A stretch of DNA of 64,000 bases from CAWVWD01 sp965662365 (GCA_965662365.1 CBFIHR010000003.1:49136-113135), one strand, 5' to 3'. Shown: positions 27,827 to 36,509, counted from the stretch's first letter. Notes: generated by a model from the sequence alone, not told the origin. Translations and numbers: made by a program.

Positions 27827-28900
27827 TTACTTTCCATTCAAATTCCAGTTATATTCTTTGTAAGTAATTTTTGCAGTACTTTTAATTTCGGTTGTAGCAT
27901 ATCTATTTAGGTAATCAATAACATTTCCGAAGTCATCAGCATACCAGTCAAAGATTTTAGAAATTTCTACTTTTTTTGCCGAAAGGCTATTGTAAGTAGA
28001 ATTATTAATAAACCAACGAGCATTTTCGTCCAATAAACTGTCCAAATTATCAGCGGTGAAAGCTTTATTCATCAATCGAGGACAAGATACTGCGGCACAA
28101 TTTATAGCAAAGTGAACACGAGCATCTTTGAATTGTGGCCGTAAAATTAAGTTTTCAATCTCATTTAACGTATAAGTTTTAGAACCCGACTTAATCCAAC
28201 GTTTGTCCCATGGTTTTTCATCATTGATTTCTTTGATACTACTTTTTGGATTATTCTCCAAAATCAATTGAATAGTCGCCGCATTGTATAAATTTATCCA
28301 ATAGGCCATTTTTTCGTTTTTAGACCAGCTACTCTGTACCGGATTATCTTCTAAATGCTTGAGGTAATCGTCTAAATCACTTTTTCGACTTTTGAAACCA
28401 GAATAATTCACTCTTCCCGATGAGGTGACATACCTTTTGAGTAAGGTATTAAAAGCACTGTGCGAAGGTTTGCCTGATATTTTTTGCTTCGTGCTGGCTT
28501 TCGGACTTGATAATGTTTTTTTGAGTTCTGGTTGTTTTATTTTTTTATTAATCGTTTCTGTCACGGACTTTTTAGTGGTGTTATCAGTAGATTTTGAAGG
28601 TTGAGCTACTTCTGTTTTAGATGAAGCTGACGGTTTTGCTTCCAATTTATCGGCAGTTGTAGAAACTGTTTCGACTGCTTGAGACAAAGGTTCGTTATCT
28701 TCTGCGATTTCCTTGATTTCTTCAATTTCAATACCTTCTTCTTGAATTATCGCTTGCTGCACAGCTTCGTTATTCTCTTCATTTACAGCAGTAATTTGTT
28801 CAGGGATTGATGCTTGTGTTGCCTCCTCAGATGTATTAGAACAACTTATCAAAATGCCGGCAATAATCATTGTGAAGGCAAATAATTTCAGATTTTTCAT
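27827..28900 (-). CDS. DUF547 domain lipoprotein
   Basis: A 357-aa lipoprotein: the signal peptide ends at GILISC with Cys20 lipidated. Residues ~21-145 are a low-complexity linker rich in Glu, then Lys/Ser/Thr (KSTDNTTKKSVTETINKK). The C-terminal ~210 residues are DUF547: NTLLKRYVTSSGRVNYSGFK, KMAYWINLYNAATIQLIL, VHFAINCAAVSCPRL. This domain has a papain-like conserved Cys and is common in Bacteroidota; its reaction is not known. Single gene. Confidence 0.93.
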   Translation of the reverse strand: MKNLKLFAFTMIIAGILISCSNTSEEATQASIPEQITAVNEENNEAVQQAIIQEEGIEIEEIKEIAEDNEPLSQAVETVSTTADKLEAKPSASSKTEVAQPSKSTDNTTKKSVTETINKKIKQPELKKTLSSPKASTKQKISGKPSHSAFNTLLKRYVTSSGRVNYSGFKSRKSDLDDYLKHLEDNPVQSSWSKNEKMAYWINLYNAATIQLILENNPKSSIKEINDEKPWDKRWIKSGSKTYTLNEIENLILRPQFKDARVHFAINCAAVSCPRLMNKAFTADNLDSLLDENARWFINNSTYNSLSAKKVEISKIFDWYADDFGNVIDYLNRYATTEIKSTAKITYKEYNWNLNGK

Positions 28901-29214
28901 GTTTAGATTTTATTTAAGTTTTCTTAGATTTTTATCAAATATGATTCCCTCTTTCCAAATTTCTTGATTATCAAATACTAATGTAAAACAATATTAACAT
29001 TTGTATCGTTGAGACAAATCGATTAATAATACGTTGTAAGTCAATTTTTCGTAGTGAGAACAATAAAAAAATGATCGTTTTTAACGTATTACTAACAATA
29101 AAACTTGTCAAGTTCTTATGGTTTTTCATGAATCAACGCCATAAACCACCGAAATATTTACTAATTTTGTACGCTTTTTCATAAAAGCATTATTCTAATC
29201 GAAATAGAAAGACA
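28901..29214. other. Divergent intergenic region
   Basis: 314 bp, AT-rich. It holds the TAATTTTG box (29162-29169) before the ECF sigma gene. Nothing else is recognised. Confidence 0.5.
29162..29169 (+). promoter_or_regulatory. -7 promoter element before the ECF sigma gene
   Basis: TAATTTTG fits the TAnnTTTG pattern, 45 nt before the ATG at 29215. A good TTG at -33 is not visible. Confidence 0.4.
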
Positions 29215-29883
29215 ATGGTAGAAGAAAAAGAGGATGAATTGTTAGAAAATGGTCAAGGAGAGGAACAAGATGAATTTGACTTAACTAATCAAGAGGAAGC
29301 TACAAAAACACCTGAACAAGCGGCGAGGGATGAGCGTGTATTCGAAGAAGAACTCCTTCCTCAAATCGATGCTTTATATACCTTTGCTTATCATTTGGTG
29401 TATAATGAAGATGATGCCAATGATTTGGTACAAGAAGCCTACTTGAAAGCTTATCGTTTCATTCATCGCTATCAAGAAGGGACAAATCCAAAGGCGTGGC
29501 TATTTCGTATTTTGAAAAATGCTTTTATTAATCAATATCGTAAGAAAAGTCGGCAGCCGAATAAGGTAGATTTAGAGGATTTTATTACCTATCATGACAG
29601 CGAAGACGGATCCGTTTATGCTGGTCACTCGGATTTGCGTCAAGATATGTTCGATTCAATGATGGGAGACGAGGTCACAATGGCTATTAATAAGTTAGCT
29701 CCAGATTTCAAAATCGTAATTTTATTGTGTGATATTGAAGGTTTCACTTATGAAGAAATTTCAAAAATCGCCAATATTCCTATCGGAACGGTGCGTTCGA
29801 GATTGCACCGAGCCAGAAATATGCTCAAGGAACAACTTCGAGAGTACGCAGAATCTTTAGGTTTTCAGGATAAACGCAGGTAA
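29215..29883 (+). CDS. ECF-type RNA polymerase sigma factor with acidic N-terminus
   Basis: A 222-aa sigma factor. An unusual ~40-residue acidic N-terminal extension (VEEKEDELLENGQGEEQDEF...) precedes region 2 (~50-115; FAYHLVYNEDDANDLVQEAY, KAWLFRILKNAFINQYRKK). Region 4 (~160-215) has EGFTYEEISKIANIPIGTV and RSRLHRARNMLKEQL. The sequence is like the widely conserved SigW/SigH-type ECF of Bacteroidota. A short anti-sigma-like gene lies 428 bp downstream, but a strong terminator stands between them. Confidence 0.93.
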   Translation: MVEEKEDELLENGQGEEQDEFDLTNQEEATKTPEQAARDERVFEEELLPQIDALYTFAYHLVYNEDDANDLVQEAYLKAYRFIHRYQEGTNPKAWLFRILKNAFINQYRKKSRQPNKVDLEDFITYHDSEDGSVYAGHSDLRQDMFDSMMGDEVTMAINKLAPDFKIVILLCDIEGFTYEEISKIANIPIGTVRSRLHRARNMLKEQLREYAESLGFQDKRR

Positions 29884-30311
29884 AAACGACAAGAAACGAT
29901 GCAATTAAATCCATTTTTTAGGTAATTGCATCGTTTCTTATTTTTTATAAAAACGCCCAAACCACTGCAAATACTACATTTGAATAGAAATAGATAAAAA
30001 AAATAAAAAAAAATGCGTTTGTTGGAATTTTTGAGGAATCGCTCGGGTTTATACCTTATCCAATCCGAATAAATATTCACTATCAAATTAATAAACGTAA
30101 TACCTAAAATTATTAAGAGAGCAATTAAATTTATTTAAAATTAGATATTTTTATTAATTAATTCTAAGGCAATATTTAGTGAATCTATTATTCCAAAATT
30201 TATCAATCATCATTAAGGCTGTAAGTCAAGCAATTCGACAAAACTCAAAATGTCGAACAATGCTTTTGTGCGATAAATTGTAATTGTATTGTCTTTCAAA
30301 AAAAATAAGTT
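29884..30311 (+). other. Intergenic region between sigma and anti-sigma-like genes
   Basis: 428 bp, very AT-rich. It holds the sigma-gene terminator (29893-29942). No gene and no clear promoter box are seen in the rest. Confidence 0.5.
29893..29942 (+). terminator. Terminator after the ECF sigma gene
   Basis: A perfect 15-bp inverted repeat (29893-29907, 29923-29937) around a 15-nt loop lies 10 nt after the stop and is followed by a T-rich run. It separates the sigma gene from the anti-sigma-like gene. Confidence 0.85.
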
Positions 30312-30563
30312 ATGGGATCAGCACACAGCAATCACACATGTACGTCTTTTTCAGACAGAGTTATACTATACTTAGATGGTCAATTAGATAAGCAACAAGA
30401 ACGAAATCTCTTAGCAGAAATGAAAAGTTGCCCCTCGTGTTTAGAAAAATATAGTAAAGAAAAAGCATTTCGTACTTTCATCAGAAGTAAAGTTAGTCGC
30501 AAGAAAGTTTCCCCTACACTTATCCAAAGCATTAAAGATAAAATTCGACATTCCTCGATGTAA
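30312..30563 (+). CDS. Small zinc-finger-like anti-sigma factor
   Basis: An 83-aa soluble protein with the layout of short ZAS-type anti-sigma factors: an N-terminal HTC, then LYLDGQLDKQQERNLLAEMKSCPSC, and a C-terminal FRTFIRSKVSRKKVSPTLIQSIKDKI in outline. CxxC is kept, but the His usually four residues before the first Cys is Glu here (EMKSCPSC); the N-terminal His8/His... and Cys residues might substitute. It probably binds the ECF factor at 29215-29883, by genomic closeness. Zinc binding and partner are inferred. Confidence 0.75.
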   Translation: MGSAHSNHTCTSFSDRVILYLDGQLDKQQERNLLAEMKSCPSCLEKYSKEKAFRTFIRSKVSRKKVSPTLIQSIKDKIRHSSM

Positions 30564-30931
30564 TAATCTTAATGATCAAAATCTCCAACAAATAAATCAC
30601 ATATTATAAACTATTCGTTTTAACATCAAAAGGTTATTTTTGATGACTGAAATTTTGTTTTATCATATTTCAGCACTCAATTATTTCAACGAATTTTCAC
30701 GTTATTTTCAGTAAGTGGATTAAAGTATTTGTTTCGACAAACCTATAAGACTTTGAACACCTTATAGCTTTATAACCAAATGATTACGTTATTTTTGTTC
30801 TCGAAATAAATACCTCAACCGACTCAATCAATCAGCACCAACATAAAAAATATCTTATTATGTTGGTGCTGAAAACGTGAAGCACCTTTTTGATTCGTCG
30901 TACTTGCAAATAAACTTTAGCGTATCACGAA
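30564..30931. other. Intergenic region with overlapping hairpins
   Basis: 368 bp between convergent genes. No coding pattern. The right part contains two competing stems (30832-30872 and 30865-30891), described separately. Confidence 0.5.
30832..30891 (+). terminator. Two mutually exclusive hairpins, one terminator-like
   Basis: A perfect 15-bp inverted repeat (30832-30846, 30858-30872) shares its right arm with a second stem, GGTGCT (30865-30870) with AGCACC (30881-30886), followed at once by TTTTT (30887-30891). On the plus strand this is the arrangement of an antiterminator/terminator pair. It may just be a compound terminator. Confidence 0.5.
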
Positions 30932-31423
30932 TCAATCCATAAACTTTGCCAACAAACTACAACTAATCATCGCCAACGATTGCCAATACCCAACCCGAAT
31001 ACTTTCAAAAAAATAAAAATCAAAAACGCCCTGCTCTTCTCCAAGCCAGTAACCAGCGATAATTCCAACAAAAGAAAGAATTATAAATGACCACCCTCGA
31101 TGCACGACATCGAATCTTAAAAACAAAGCTCTAATCAATAATTCAATCGCTATGATTCCGAAAATAATAGGAATCACTAATAAGATAACTATCGGTATAT
31201 AAAATATCGGATTACTCACCAGTTCTTGTAGCAACAAGTCGTTTAGAAAACCAAGTATGTTTTGATATTTTGAGTAGTCGATGCTTTGTGTAATAATCTC
31301 AAAAGCACTTAGACGTACAAAAAAAGCATCTATCTGGTAAAACGGTCTAAAAAATGCCCAAATACCAAGCAAACCTCCAATGAGTAGTAATAACCTTGAA
31401 AAACCGAATTCTTTTCCTTTCAT
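30932..31423 (-). CDS. Small integral membrane protein, unknown
   Basis: A 163-aa protein with about four TM helices: ~9-27, ~72-95 (IPIVILLVIPIIFGIIAIELL), ~108-125 and ~140-158. The cytoplasmic N-terminus is MKGKEFGFSR. No motif suggests an activity and I do not recognise a family. Single gene. Confidence 0.65.
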   Translation of the reverse strand: MKGKEFGFSRLLLLIGGLLGIWAFFRPFYQIDAFFVRLSAFEIITQSIDYSKYQNILGFLNDLLLQELVSNPIFYIPIVILLVIPIIFGIIAIELLIRALFLRFDVVHRGWSFIILSFVGIIAGYWLGEEQGVFDFYFFESIRVGYWQSLAMISCSLLAKFMD

Positions 31424-31851
31424 GATTATTAGAATTATTTCATCAAAAACATTTGAGTCACCTTAACGAAATTCAACTTGAATTAAGTTTTTTCCTGTCA
31501 CGTACATAATTAAATATATAAAAGTTCTCCAGGGCATTATTGTATATATATTTATTTGGTAGTAATACTATTTTAAAATCAATAGAATACATATATATCA
31601 AAACTATATCTGATTTTTATTAATCAAACACCTATAAACTCGTATCAGACGACAACTTCGCTATAAGTATGATAATGCTAATATATCTAAGAAATAAAAA
31701 TAAAAATTTCGGTATATTCTTTGATGAATAGGCTTTTTTCCCATCAAAAAACGTACTATATTGCGTATCAGGCTAAAGAATTTAGTATCACACTGTACTT
31801 TTTTTATCATATTACTTATTACTCAATAATTAGAAACACCAAAATACAACT
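31424..31851. other. Divergent intergenic region upstream of rpoN
   Basis: 428 bp, very AT-rich, between a membrane-protein gene and rpoN. Near-matches to TAnnTTTG occur (TACTTTTT before rpoN), but none is convincing. No gene seen. Confidence 0.5.
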
Positions 31852-33465
31852 ATGGCTGGTTTAAATCAAAATCTTAGTCAAAAGCAATTACAAAAACTAT
31901 CTCCTCAACAGATTCAACTCATGAAACTGTTGCAGATTCCTACCGCAACTTTAGAACAACGCATCAAAGAAGAATTAGAGGCCAATCCTGCGTTGGACGA
32001 AGGTGAAGATTATGAAGAAGAAGTCGAACACTCAGAGGACGAATTCTATGAGGATTTTTATGGTGACAAAAAAGAAGAAAAAGAAGAAAAAACAGATAAA
32101 GAAATTGCTGAAGCAGCGGATGAAAAAGAGGAATACGATAACACAGAATACGAGGAGTATGAAGCTCCTAAAGAGGAGGATATCGAGTTAGATGATTATA
32201 TTCAAGATTATATCGAAGATGATGTCGCTAACTACAAATTAAACTCTAATAACTACTCAGCAGATGATGAGGAAAAAACGGTTCCTATAGCCGTACAACA
32301 CAGCTTTCATGAATATTTAGAGGAGCAGTTGGGCTTATTAGATTTAAACGAACATGAGGAGGTCATTGCACAACAAGTTATCGGTAGTATTGATGATGAT
32401 GGCTATCTACGTCGAGAACCGATTGCTTTAGTTGATGATTTGGCGTTTTCACGCAATATCATGTCAACAGAAGCCGAAATCAAGAAAATGATTAAAATTA
32501 TTCAAGGCTTCGAACCAGCCGGTATTTGTGCCAAAGACTTGCAAGAATCTTTATCTATTCAATTGCATAGAAAGTTAGAGGATAATAAATTAGAAGGAGA
32601 TTTTGAAAGCGAATTATTGCTAAAGTTAGCCATCAAAGCTATTGATAAATATTTTGACGAATTTGCTAAAAAGCACTACGACAAACTCAAACGACACTTG
32701 GGAATAAACGAGGAAGAGCTAAAAGATGTAATTCAAGAAATCATCAAACTCAACCCGAAACCGGCAAGCGGTTATTCGAGCGGGACAGATAGAATGACGT
32801 ATTATATTGTTCCAGATTTTATTATTCAAAATCGTGATGGCGAATTGGATTTGACCTTGCACTCTCGTAACGCCCCCGACCTTCGTATTAATGATCAATA
32901 CAAGGATATGTTGCGGTCATATAAAGCAACCAAAACACAAGGCAAACGCTCTTCTAAAAAAGACCGTGAAGCGGTGATGTTTATCAAGCAAAAAATTGAC
33001 TCTGCCAAATGGTTTATTGATGCGATTCGGCAGCGGCAGCAAACGATGCTAAGAACAATGTACACGATTATGCAGTTTCAAGAGGATTACTTTTTGACTG
33101 GTGATCAAAAAACGTTGCGACCAATGATTTTAAAAGACATTGCAGACGTTACGGGTTTAGATATATCAACCGTTTCGAGGGTGGCGAATAGTAAATATGT
33201 TCAAACTGAATTTGGTACAAAACGCCTGAAAGACTTCTTTTCTGAATCTTTACAAACGGCTTCTGGAGAAGAGGTTTCAACACTTGAAGTAAAGAAAATT
33301 TTAACAGAATTGATTGAGGGGGAAAATAAACGTAAACCACTTTCTGACGAAAAACTCAAAAATGCACTTCGTGAAAAAGGCTATAATATCGCTCGTCGTA
33401 CCGTTGCCAAATATCGGGAACAATTAAATATTCCTGTGGCACGATTGCGTAAGCGTCTGGTCTAA
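31852..33465 (+). CDS. rpoN: RNA polymerase sigma-54 factor
   Basis: A 537-aa alternative sigma factor that needs enhancer-binding AAA+ activators. Region I (1-50) is the Gln/Leu-rich LNQNLSQKQLQKLSPQQIQLMKLLQ type. It is followed by a very acidic stretch (~50-140, many Glu/Asp runs), longer and more acidic than in Proteobacteria. The core-binding domain (~145-330), the HTH (~420-450, LDISTVSRVANSKYVQT) and the RpoN box (514-523, ARRTVAKYRE) are all present. No sigma-54 activator lies in this window. Single gene. Confidence 0.96.
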   Translation: MAGLNQNLSQKQLQKLSPQQIQLMKLLQIPTATLEQRIKEELEANPALDEGEDYEEEVEHSEDEFYEDFYGDKKEEKEEKTDKEIAEAADEKEEYDNTEYEEYEAPKEEDIELDDYIQDYIEDDVANYKLNSNNYSADDEEKTVPIAVQHSFHEYLEEQLGLLDLNEHEEVIAQQVIGSIDDDGYLRREPIALVDDLAFSRNIMSTEAEIKKMIKIIQGFEPAGICAKDLQESLSIQLHRKLEDNKLEGDFESELLLKLAIKAIDKYFDEFAKKHYDKLKRHLGINEEELKDVIQEIIKLNPKPASGYSSGTDRMTYYIVPDFIIQNRDGELDLTLHSRNAPDLRINDQYKDMLRSYKATKTQGKRSSKKDREAVMFIKQKIDSAKWFIDAIRQRQQTMLRTMYTIMQFQEDYFLTGDQKTLRPMILKDIADVTGLDISTVSRVANSKYVQTEFGTKRLKDFFSESLQTASGEEVSTLEVKKILTELIEGENKRKPLSDEKLKNALREKGYNIARRTVAKYREQLNIPVARLRKRLV

Positions 33466-33913
33466 CGTAGCTCAAAATGTAAAATATCAATACAATAATC
33501 GCTTCTTTCCTAACCTAATTTTTCATACAAGTTTCAAGCAAAATTATCAGCTGTCATTTCCACAGATATTCTGATGCGAGGGCAATAATCTTTCGACAAA
33601 GCCTTTCGTAGTTCCTATTTCTGGTTCTACATTATGAATTGTAAAGTTGATCGTTTTATCTATTTGATGATTCTTATTTGTCGTCAAGGCTCGGTGGCCA
33701 AATTGTAGATTTCGACGCTATCAAATGCTCAATTCTTATTTTTGAAATCATTCAAAAGCTCAAAAATTCATAAAAAATGACAAAATGTAGTCTAAATTGA
33801 TTTTTTGATATTCTCAAAAATAAACTATTTTGCATTCACGTACTGCGAAGGCGTACTTTGTTGATTTAATAATAAGAGCCAGGTGCAACTTGGCTGTACT
33901 TAAAAATAACCAA
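33466..33913. other. Intergenic region with a decayed gene
   Basis: 448 bp between rpoN and the TIM-barrel lipoprotein gene. On the minus strand it holds traces of a GNAT acetyltransferase (33483-33719). The part 33720-33913 holds nothing I recognise besides the promoter region of the next gene. Confidence 0.5.
33483..33719 (-). pseudogene. Remnant of a GNAT acetyltransferase
   Basis: Reading the minus strand in changing frames gives pieces that fit a GNAT C-terminal half in the right order: SVEIYNLATEP (33719-33687), NVEPEIGTTKG in a second frame, then LRKALSKDYCPRIRISVE (from 33611), MTADNFA, a TGA stop, NLYEKLG and ERSDY. The NLYEKLG ending is the classic GNAT pattern. At least two stops and frame changes interrupt it, so it cannot make a whole protein. 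The N-terminal half is not found. Confidence 0.5.
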
Positions 33914-34909
33914 ATGAAACGTAGAAATTTTATCAGAAAATCAAGTCAAGCCGCTTTAGGTTTGGGACTTTTAGGAACGAACCTGTTGAGTAGCTGCAAC
34001 GATGCAGAGGAAACAACTCAACAACAATCGCAACAAGCACAACAACAAGCGGATTTATTTTTCAAATTGTCTTTAGCACAATGGTCTTTTCATCGTGCAT
34101 TAGGTTTTAATGAAGAGAAAAAAGTAACATTAGAACATTTAGACTTTGCTAAAAAAGCACGAGAATTAGGTTTTGAAGGTGTGGAATATGTCGCTCACTT
34201 TTTTAAAGATAAAGTCGAAGACATGGATTATCTAAAGCAAATGAAACAACGTGCCGCAGATAACGAAGTCGAATCTTTATTAATCATGATTGATGGCGAA
34301 GGAGATATGGCGACTAAAGACGATGCAAAACGAAAAGAAGCTATCGAAAACCATTACAAATGGGTCGAAGCAGCGCACTTTTTAGGTTGTCACTCGATTC
34401 GTGTAAACGTATTCGGTGAAGGTACACCAGAGGAAATGGCTTATGGTGCAAAAGATGCATTAAGCCGTTTATCTGAGTTTGCCGCTAAGGAAAATGTCAA
34501 TATTTTAGTTGAAAATCACGGTGGTATGTCATCTGATGCAGACTGGATGATGAATGTCATGAATGAAGTCAACCTAAAGAACTGCGGAATGTTGCCTGAT
34601 TTTGGTAACTTCTGTCTAAAACGAGAAGGCGGCGAACGCTGGGGCGCACCTTGTGTCGAAGAATATGATATGTATAAAGGAGTCAAAATGTTTATGCCGA
34701 AGGCAATCGCTGTGAGTGCGAAGTCGTATAACTTCGGTGAAGACGGTGAAGAAACCAAAATTGACTATAAGCGAATGTTACAAATCGTCAAAGATGGCGG
34801 TTATACTGGTTATATCGGTGTAGAATATGAAGGCGACGTAATGCCAGAAGAAGAAGGCGTTATTGCGACGAGAGATTTGTTGATTAAACATGGAAAAGAA
34901 TTATCGTAA
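33914..34909 (+). CDS. Sugar phosphate isomerase/epimerase-like TIM-barrel lipoprotein
   Basis: A 331-aa protein of the xylose isomerase-like TIM-barrel family. I choose the ATG at 33914, not the earlier in-frame ATG at 33830, because it gives a Tat-type signal (MKRRNFIRK) with a lipobox LLSSC (Cys28). A Gln-rich linker follows, then the barrel: LAQWSFHRALGF, GFEGVEYV, GCHSIRVNVFG, NILVENHGG, GYTGYIGVEYEGD, including the conserved Glu and His of the metal site. Substrate unknown; many relatives act on inositols or keto-sugars. A 76-bp gap with an inverted repeat separates it from the VWA gene downstream. Confidence 0.88.
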   Translation: MKRRNFIRKSSQAALGLGLLGTNLLSSCNDAEETTQQQSQQAQQQADLFFKLSLAQWSFHRALGFNEEKKVTLEHLDFAKKARELGFEGVEYVAHFFKDKVEDMDYLKQMKQRAADNEVESLLIMIDGEGDMATKDDAKRKEAIENHYKWVEAAHFLGCHSIRVNVFGEGTPEEMAYGAKDALSRLSEFAAKENVNILVENHGGMSSDADWMMNVMNEVNLKNCGMLPDFGNFCLKREGGERWGAPCVEEYDMYKGVKMFMPKAIAVSAKSYNFGEDGEETKIDYKRMLQIVKDGGYTGYIGVEYEGDVMPEEEGVIATRDLLIKHGKELS

Positions 34910-34920
34910 GGATTAATCAT

Positions 34921-34971
34921 TAGTGATTAGTGATTAGTTCGCTCCGACGAAAAACTAATTACTAATCACTA
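34921..34971. repeat. Inverted repeat built of TAGTGATTAG units
   Basis: Two 19-bp arms (34921-34939, 34953-34971) with one mismatch and a 13-nt loop, in the gap between two same-strand genes. The arms themselves contain short direct repeats (ATTAGTG). It looks like a dispersed intergenic element; it may also attenuate read-through. Confidence 0.55.
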
Positions 34972-34985
34972 TCGCACGAATCAAA

Positions 34986-36314
34986 ATGTTCGAATCACTA
35001 CCACATACTTTTAGAAAGCATCAACTCTCAGCGGATGTCCGAACGCTACTATTATTGCGTAAAGCAATGGATAAAAAACTGGTACAAACGCTGGGCGATA
35101 TGTACTTGGTTTTGCGTGGTTTGATTGCGAACAGTCCGAAAGATTACGGCCCTTTTGCGACCGCTTTTTATGAGTACTTTTTGAGTATTGATATTAAAAA
35201 AGGAGAAACGCTCAATAGTGCGATTTTGCGTTCAGAAACTTTCAAAAAGTGGCGAGAAGGTTATGAAGCATCAATTGACCTACCTGAAAATATAGAAATT
35301 TCGGAGTTAATTGACCAATTTTTGAATGAAGTCCACACGACGACTTTAGACATTCAAAAAATGGTTGATGGTGAGGCGATTTTGAATAATGACGACCCCG
35401 ACCGTCCCGACACGGCAACCGAAGATGACGAAGCATCGACTGACCTTAACAAAATGGGCGATTATTCCAATGTTTCGTTAGAAGAATTGCGGAAACGCAT
35501 GGAACGCATCGCACAACAGCAAAAACGCAAACATCGTGGCGGTAATCATTGGATTGGTCAAGGCGGTTATTCGCCTTACGGCAATAATGGTGCAGCAAAA
35601 GGTGGAATCAGGGTCGGTGGAACTGGTGGCGGAAAAATGGCTCGGGCAGTCATTGGCGACCCGAATTATTATCCTGCTGATACAAAGGCAATTCTAAGTG
35701 ATGACAATATTGATGCGGCATTGGCAACGCTAAAAGGTATCGAAGATGAAACCTCGGAAATGTATTTAGATATTCCGAACACAATAAAAGAAGGCGTAAA
35801 GTTAGGGGGCTTGTTTCTACCATTACAAAAGGAAAAAAAGGAGCAGAAAATACAAGTCATGTTGCTGATTGATAATGGCGGTTATTCGATGTCGCCTTAT
35901 ATTCGCAGCATTCAGAAGCTATTTTCAAAGATGAAAACTCGTTTTACTCACGATTTGAAAGTGTATTATTTTCACAATACCATTTATGGTGGCGTTTATG
36001 CCGAAGCTGCCCGAAGAAACTTAATTCCTATCGAAAAAGTCCTGCAAGAAAACGATAATCACAGTATTTTTATCATCGGTGATGCGGATATGGCACCGTA
36101 TGAGTTGAACAATCGAAGTTTGGCGGATTGGCAAAAAATCGCTCAACGCTTTCCTCGAACGGCGTGGCTAAATCCATTAGATACTCGGTTTTGGGATATA
36201 TCAGATACCGTTCCTTACCTGCGTTCGATTTTTGAAATGCACCCGTTGACACCCGAAGGCATTGAGAAAGCCGTGCAGTTTATGAATCGGAAAAGGAAGT
36301 ATTTTAGTGTTTGA
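34986..36314 (+). CDS. VWA/CoxE-like domain protein
   Basis: A 442-aa soluble protein. The N-terminal ~130 residues are helical (LLLLRKAMDKKLVQTLGDMYLVLRG). A Gly/Lys-rich linker (~165-225; RKHRGGNHWIGQGGY) precedes a C-terminal VWA domain (~265-442; KIQVMLLIDNGGYSMSPYI, DLKVYYFHNTIY, IFIIGDADMAPYEL). This layout is the CoxE-type VWA protein, which usually works with a MoxR AAA+ ATPase in assembling or activating metal enzymes. No MoxR is nearby. The metal-ion site reads D-N-G-G-Y-S rather than D-x-S-x-S, so metal binding may be altered. Confidence 0.85.
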   Translation: MFESLPHTFRKHQLSADVRTLLLLRKAMDKKLVQTLGDMYLVLRGLIANSPKDYGPFATAFYEYFLSIDIKKGETLNSAILRSETFKKWREGYEASIDLPENIEISELIDQFLNEVHTTTLDIQKMVDGEAILNNDDPDRPDTATEDDEASTDLNKMGDYSNVSLEELRKRMERIAQQQKRKHRGGNHWIGQGGYSPYGNNGAAKGGIRVGGTGGGKMARAVIGDPNYYPADTKAILSDDNIDAALATLKGIEDETSEMYLDIPNTIKEGVKLGGLFLPLQKEKKEQKIQVMLLIDNGGYSMSPYIRSIQKLFSKMKTRFTHDLKVYYFHNTIYGGVYAEAARRNLIPIEKVLQENDNHSIFIIGDADMAPYELNNRSLADWQKIAQRFPRTAWLNPLDTRFWDISDTVPYLRSIFEMHPLTPEGIEKAVQFMNRKRKYFSV

Positions 36315-36343
36315 ATGATCGATGATTTTTCTTCAACATTTTT

Positions 36344-36375
36344 CGTCATTGCGAATTTAGTCCGCAATCTCCTAA
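36344..36375. repeat. Degenerate CGTCATTGCG ... CGCAATCTCC element
   Basis: ATTGCG (36348-36353) and CGCAAT (36363-36368) flanked by CGTC and CTCCTAA. From memory this resembles a palindromic intergenic element (CGTCATTGCGA...GCAATCTCC) seen in many Bacteroidota and other genomes. Here it is partly decayed. Confidence 0.5.
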
Positions 36376-36509
36376 GCGGTTAAGACGACAATCAGAACTA
36401 AGTTGAAAACAAAACTTGTCGTCCAAATCAACTTGGATTTCTATTCATATCAAACCAACATAAGGTACGAGTTCTTAGATTCTGATTTAATCATTTAATA
36501 ATCAAAATA

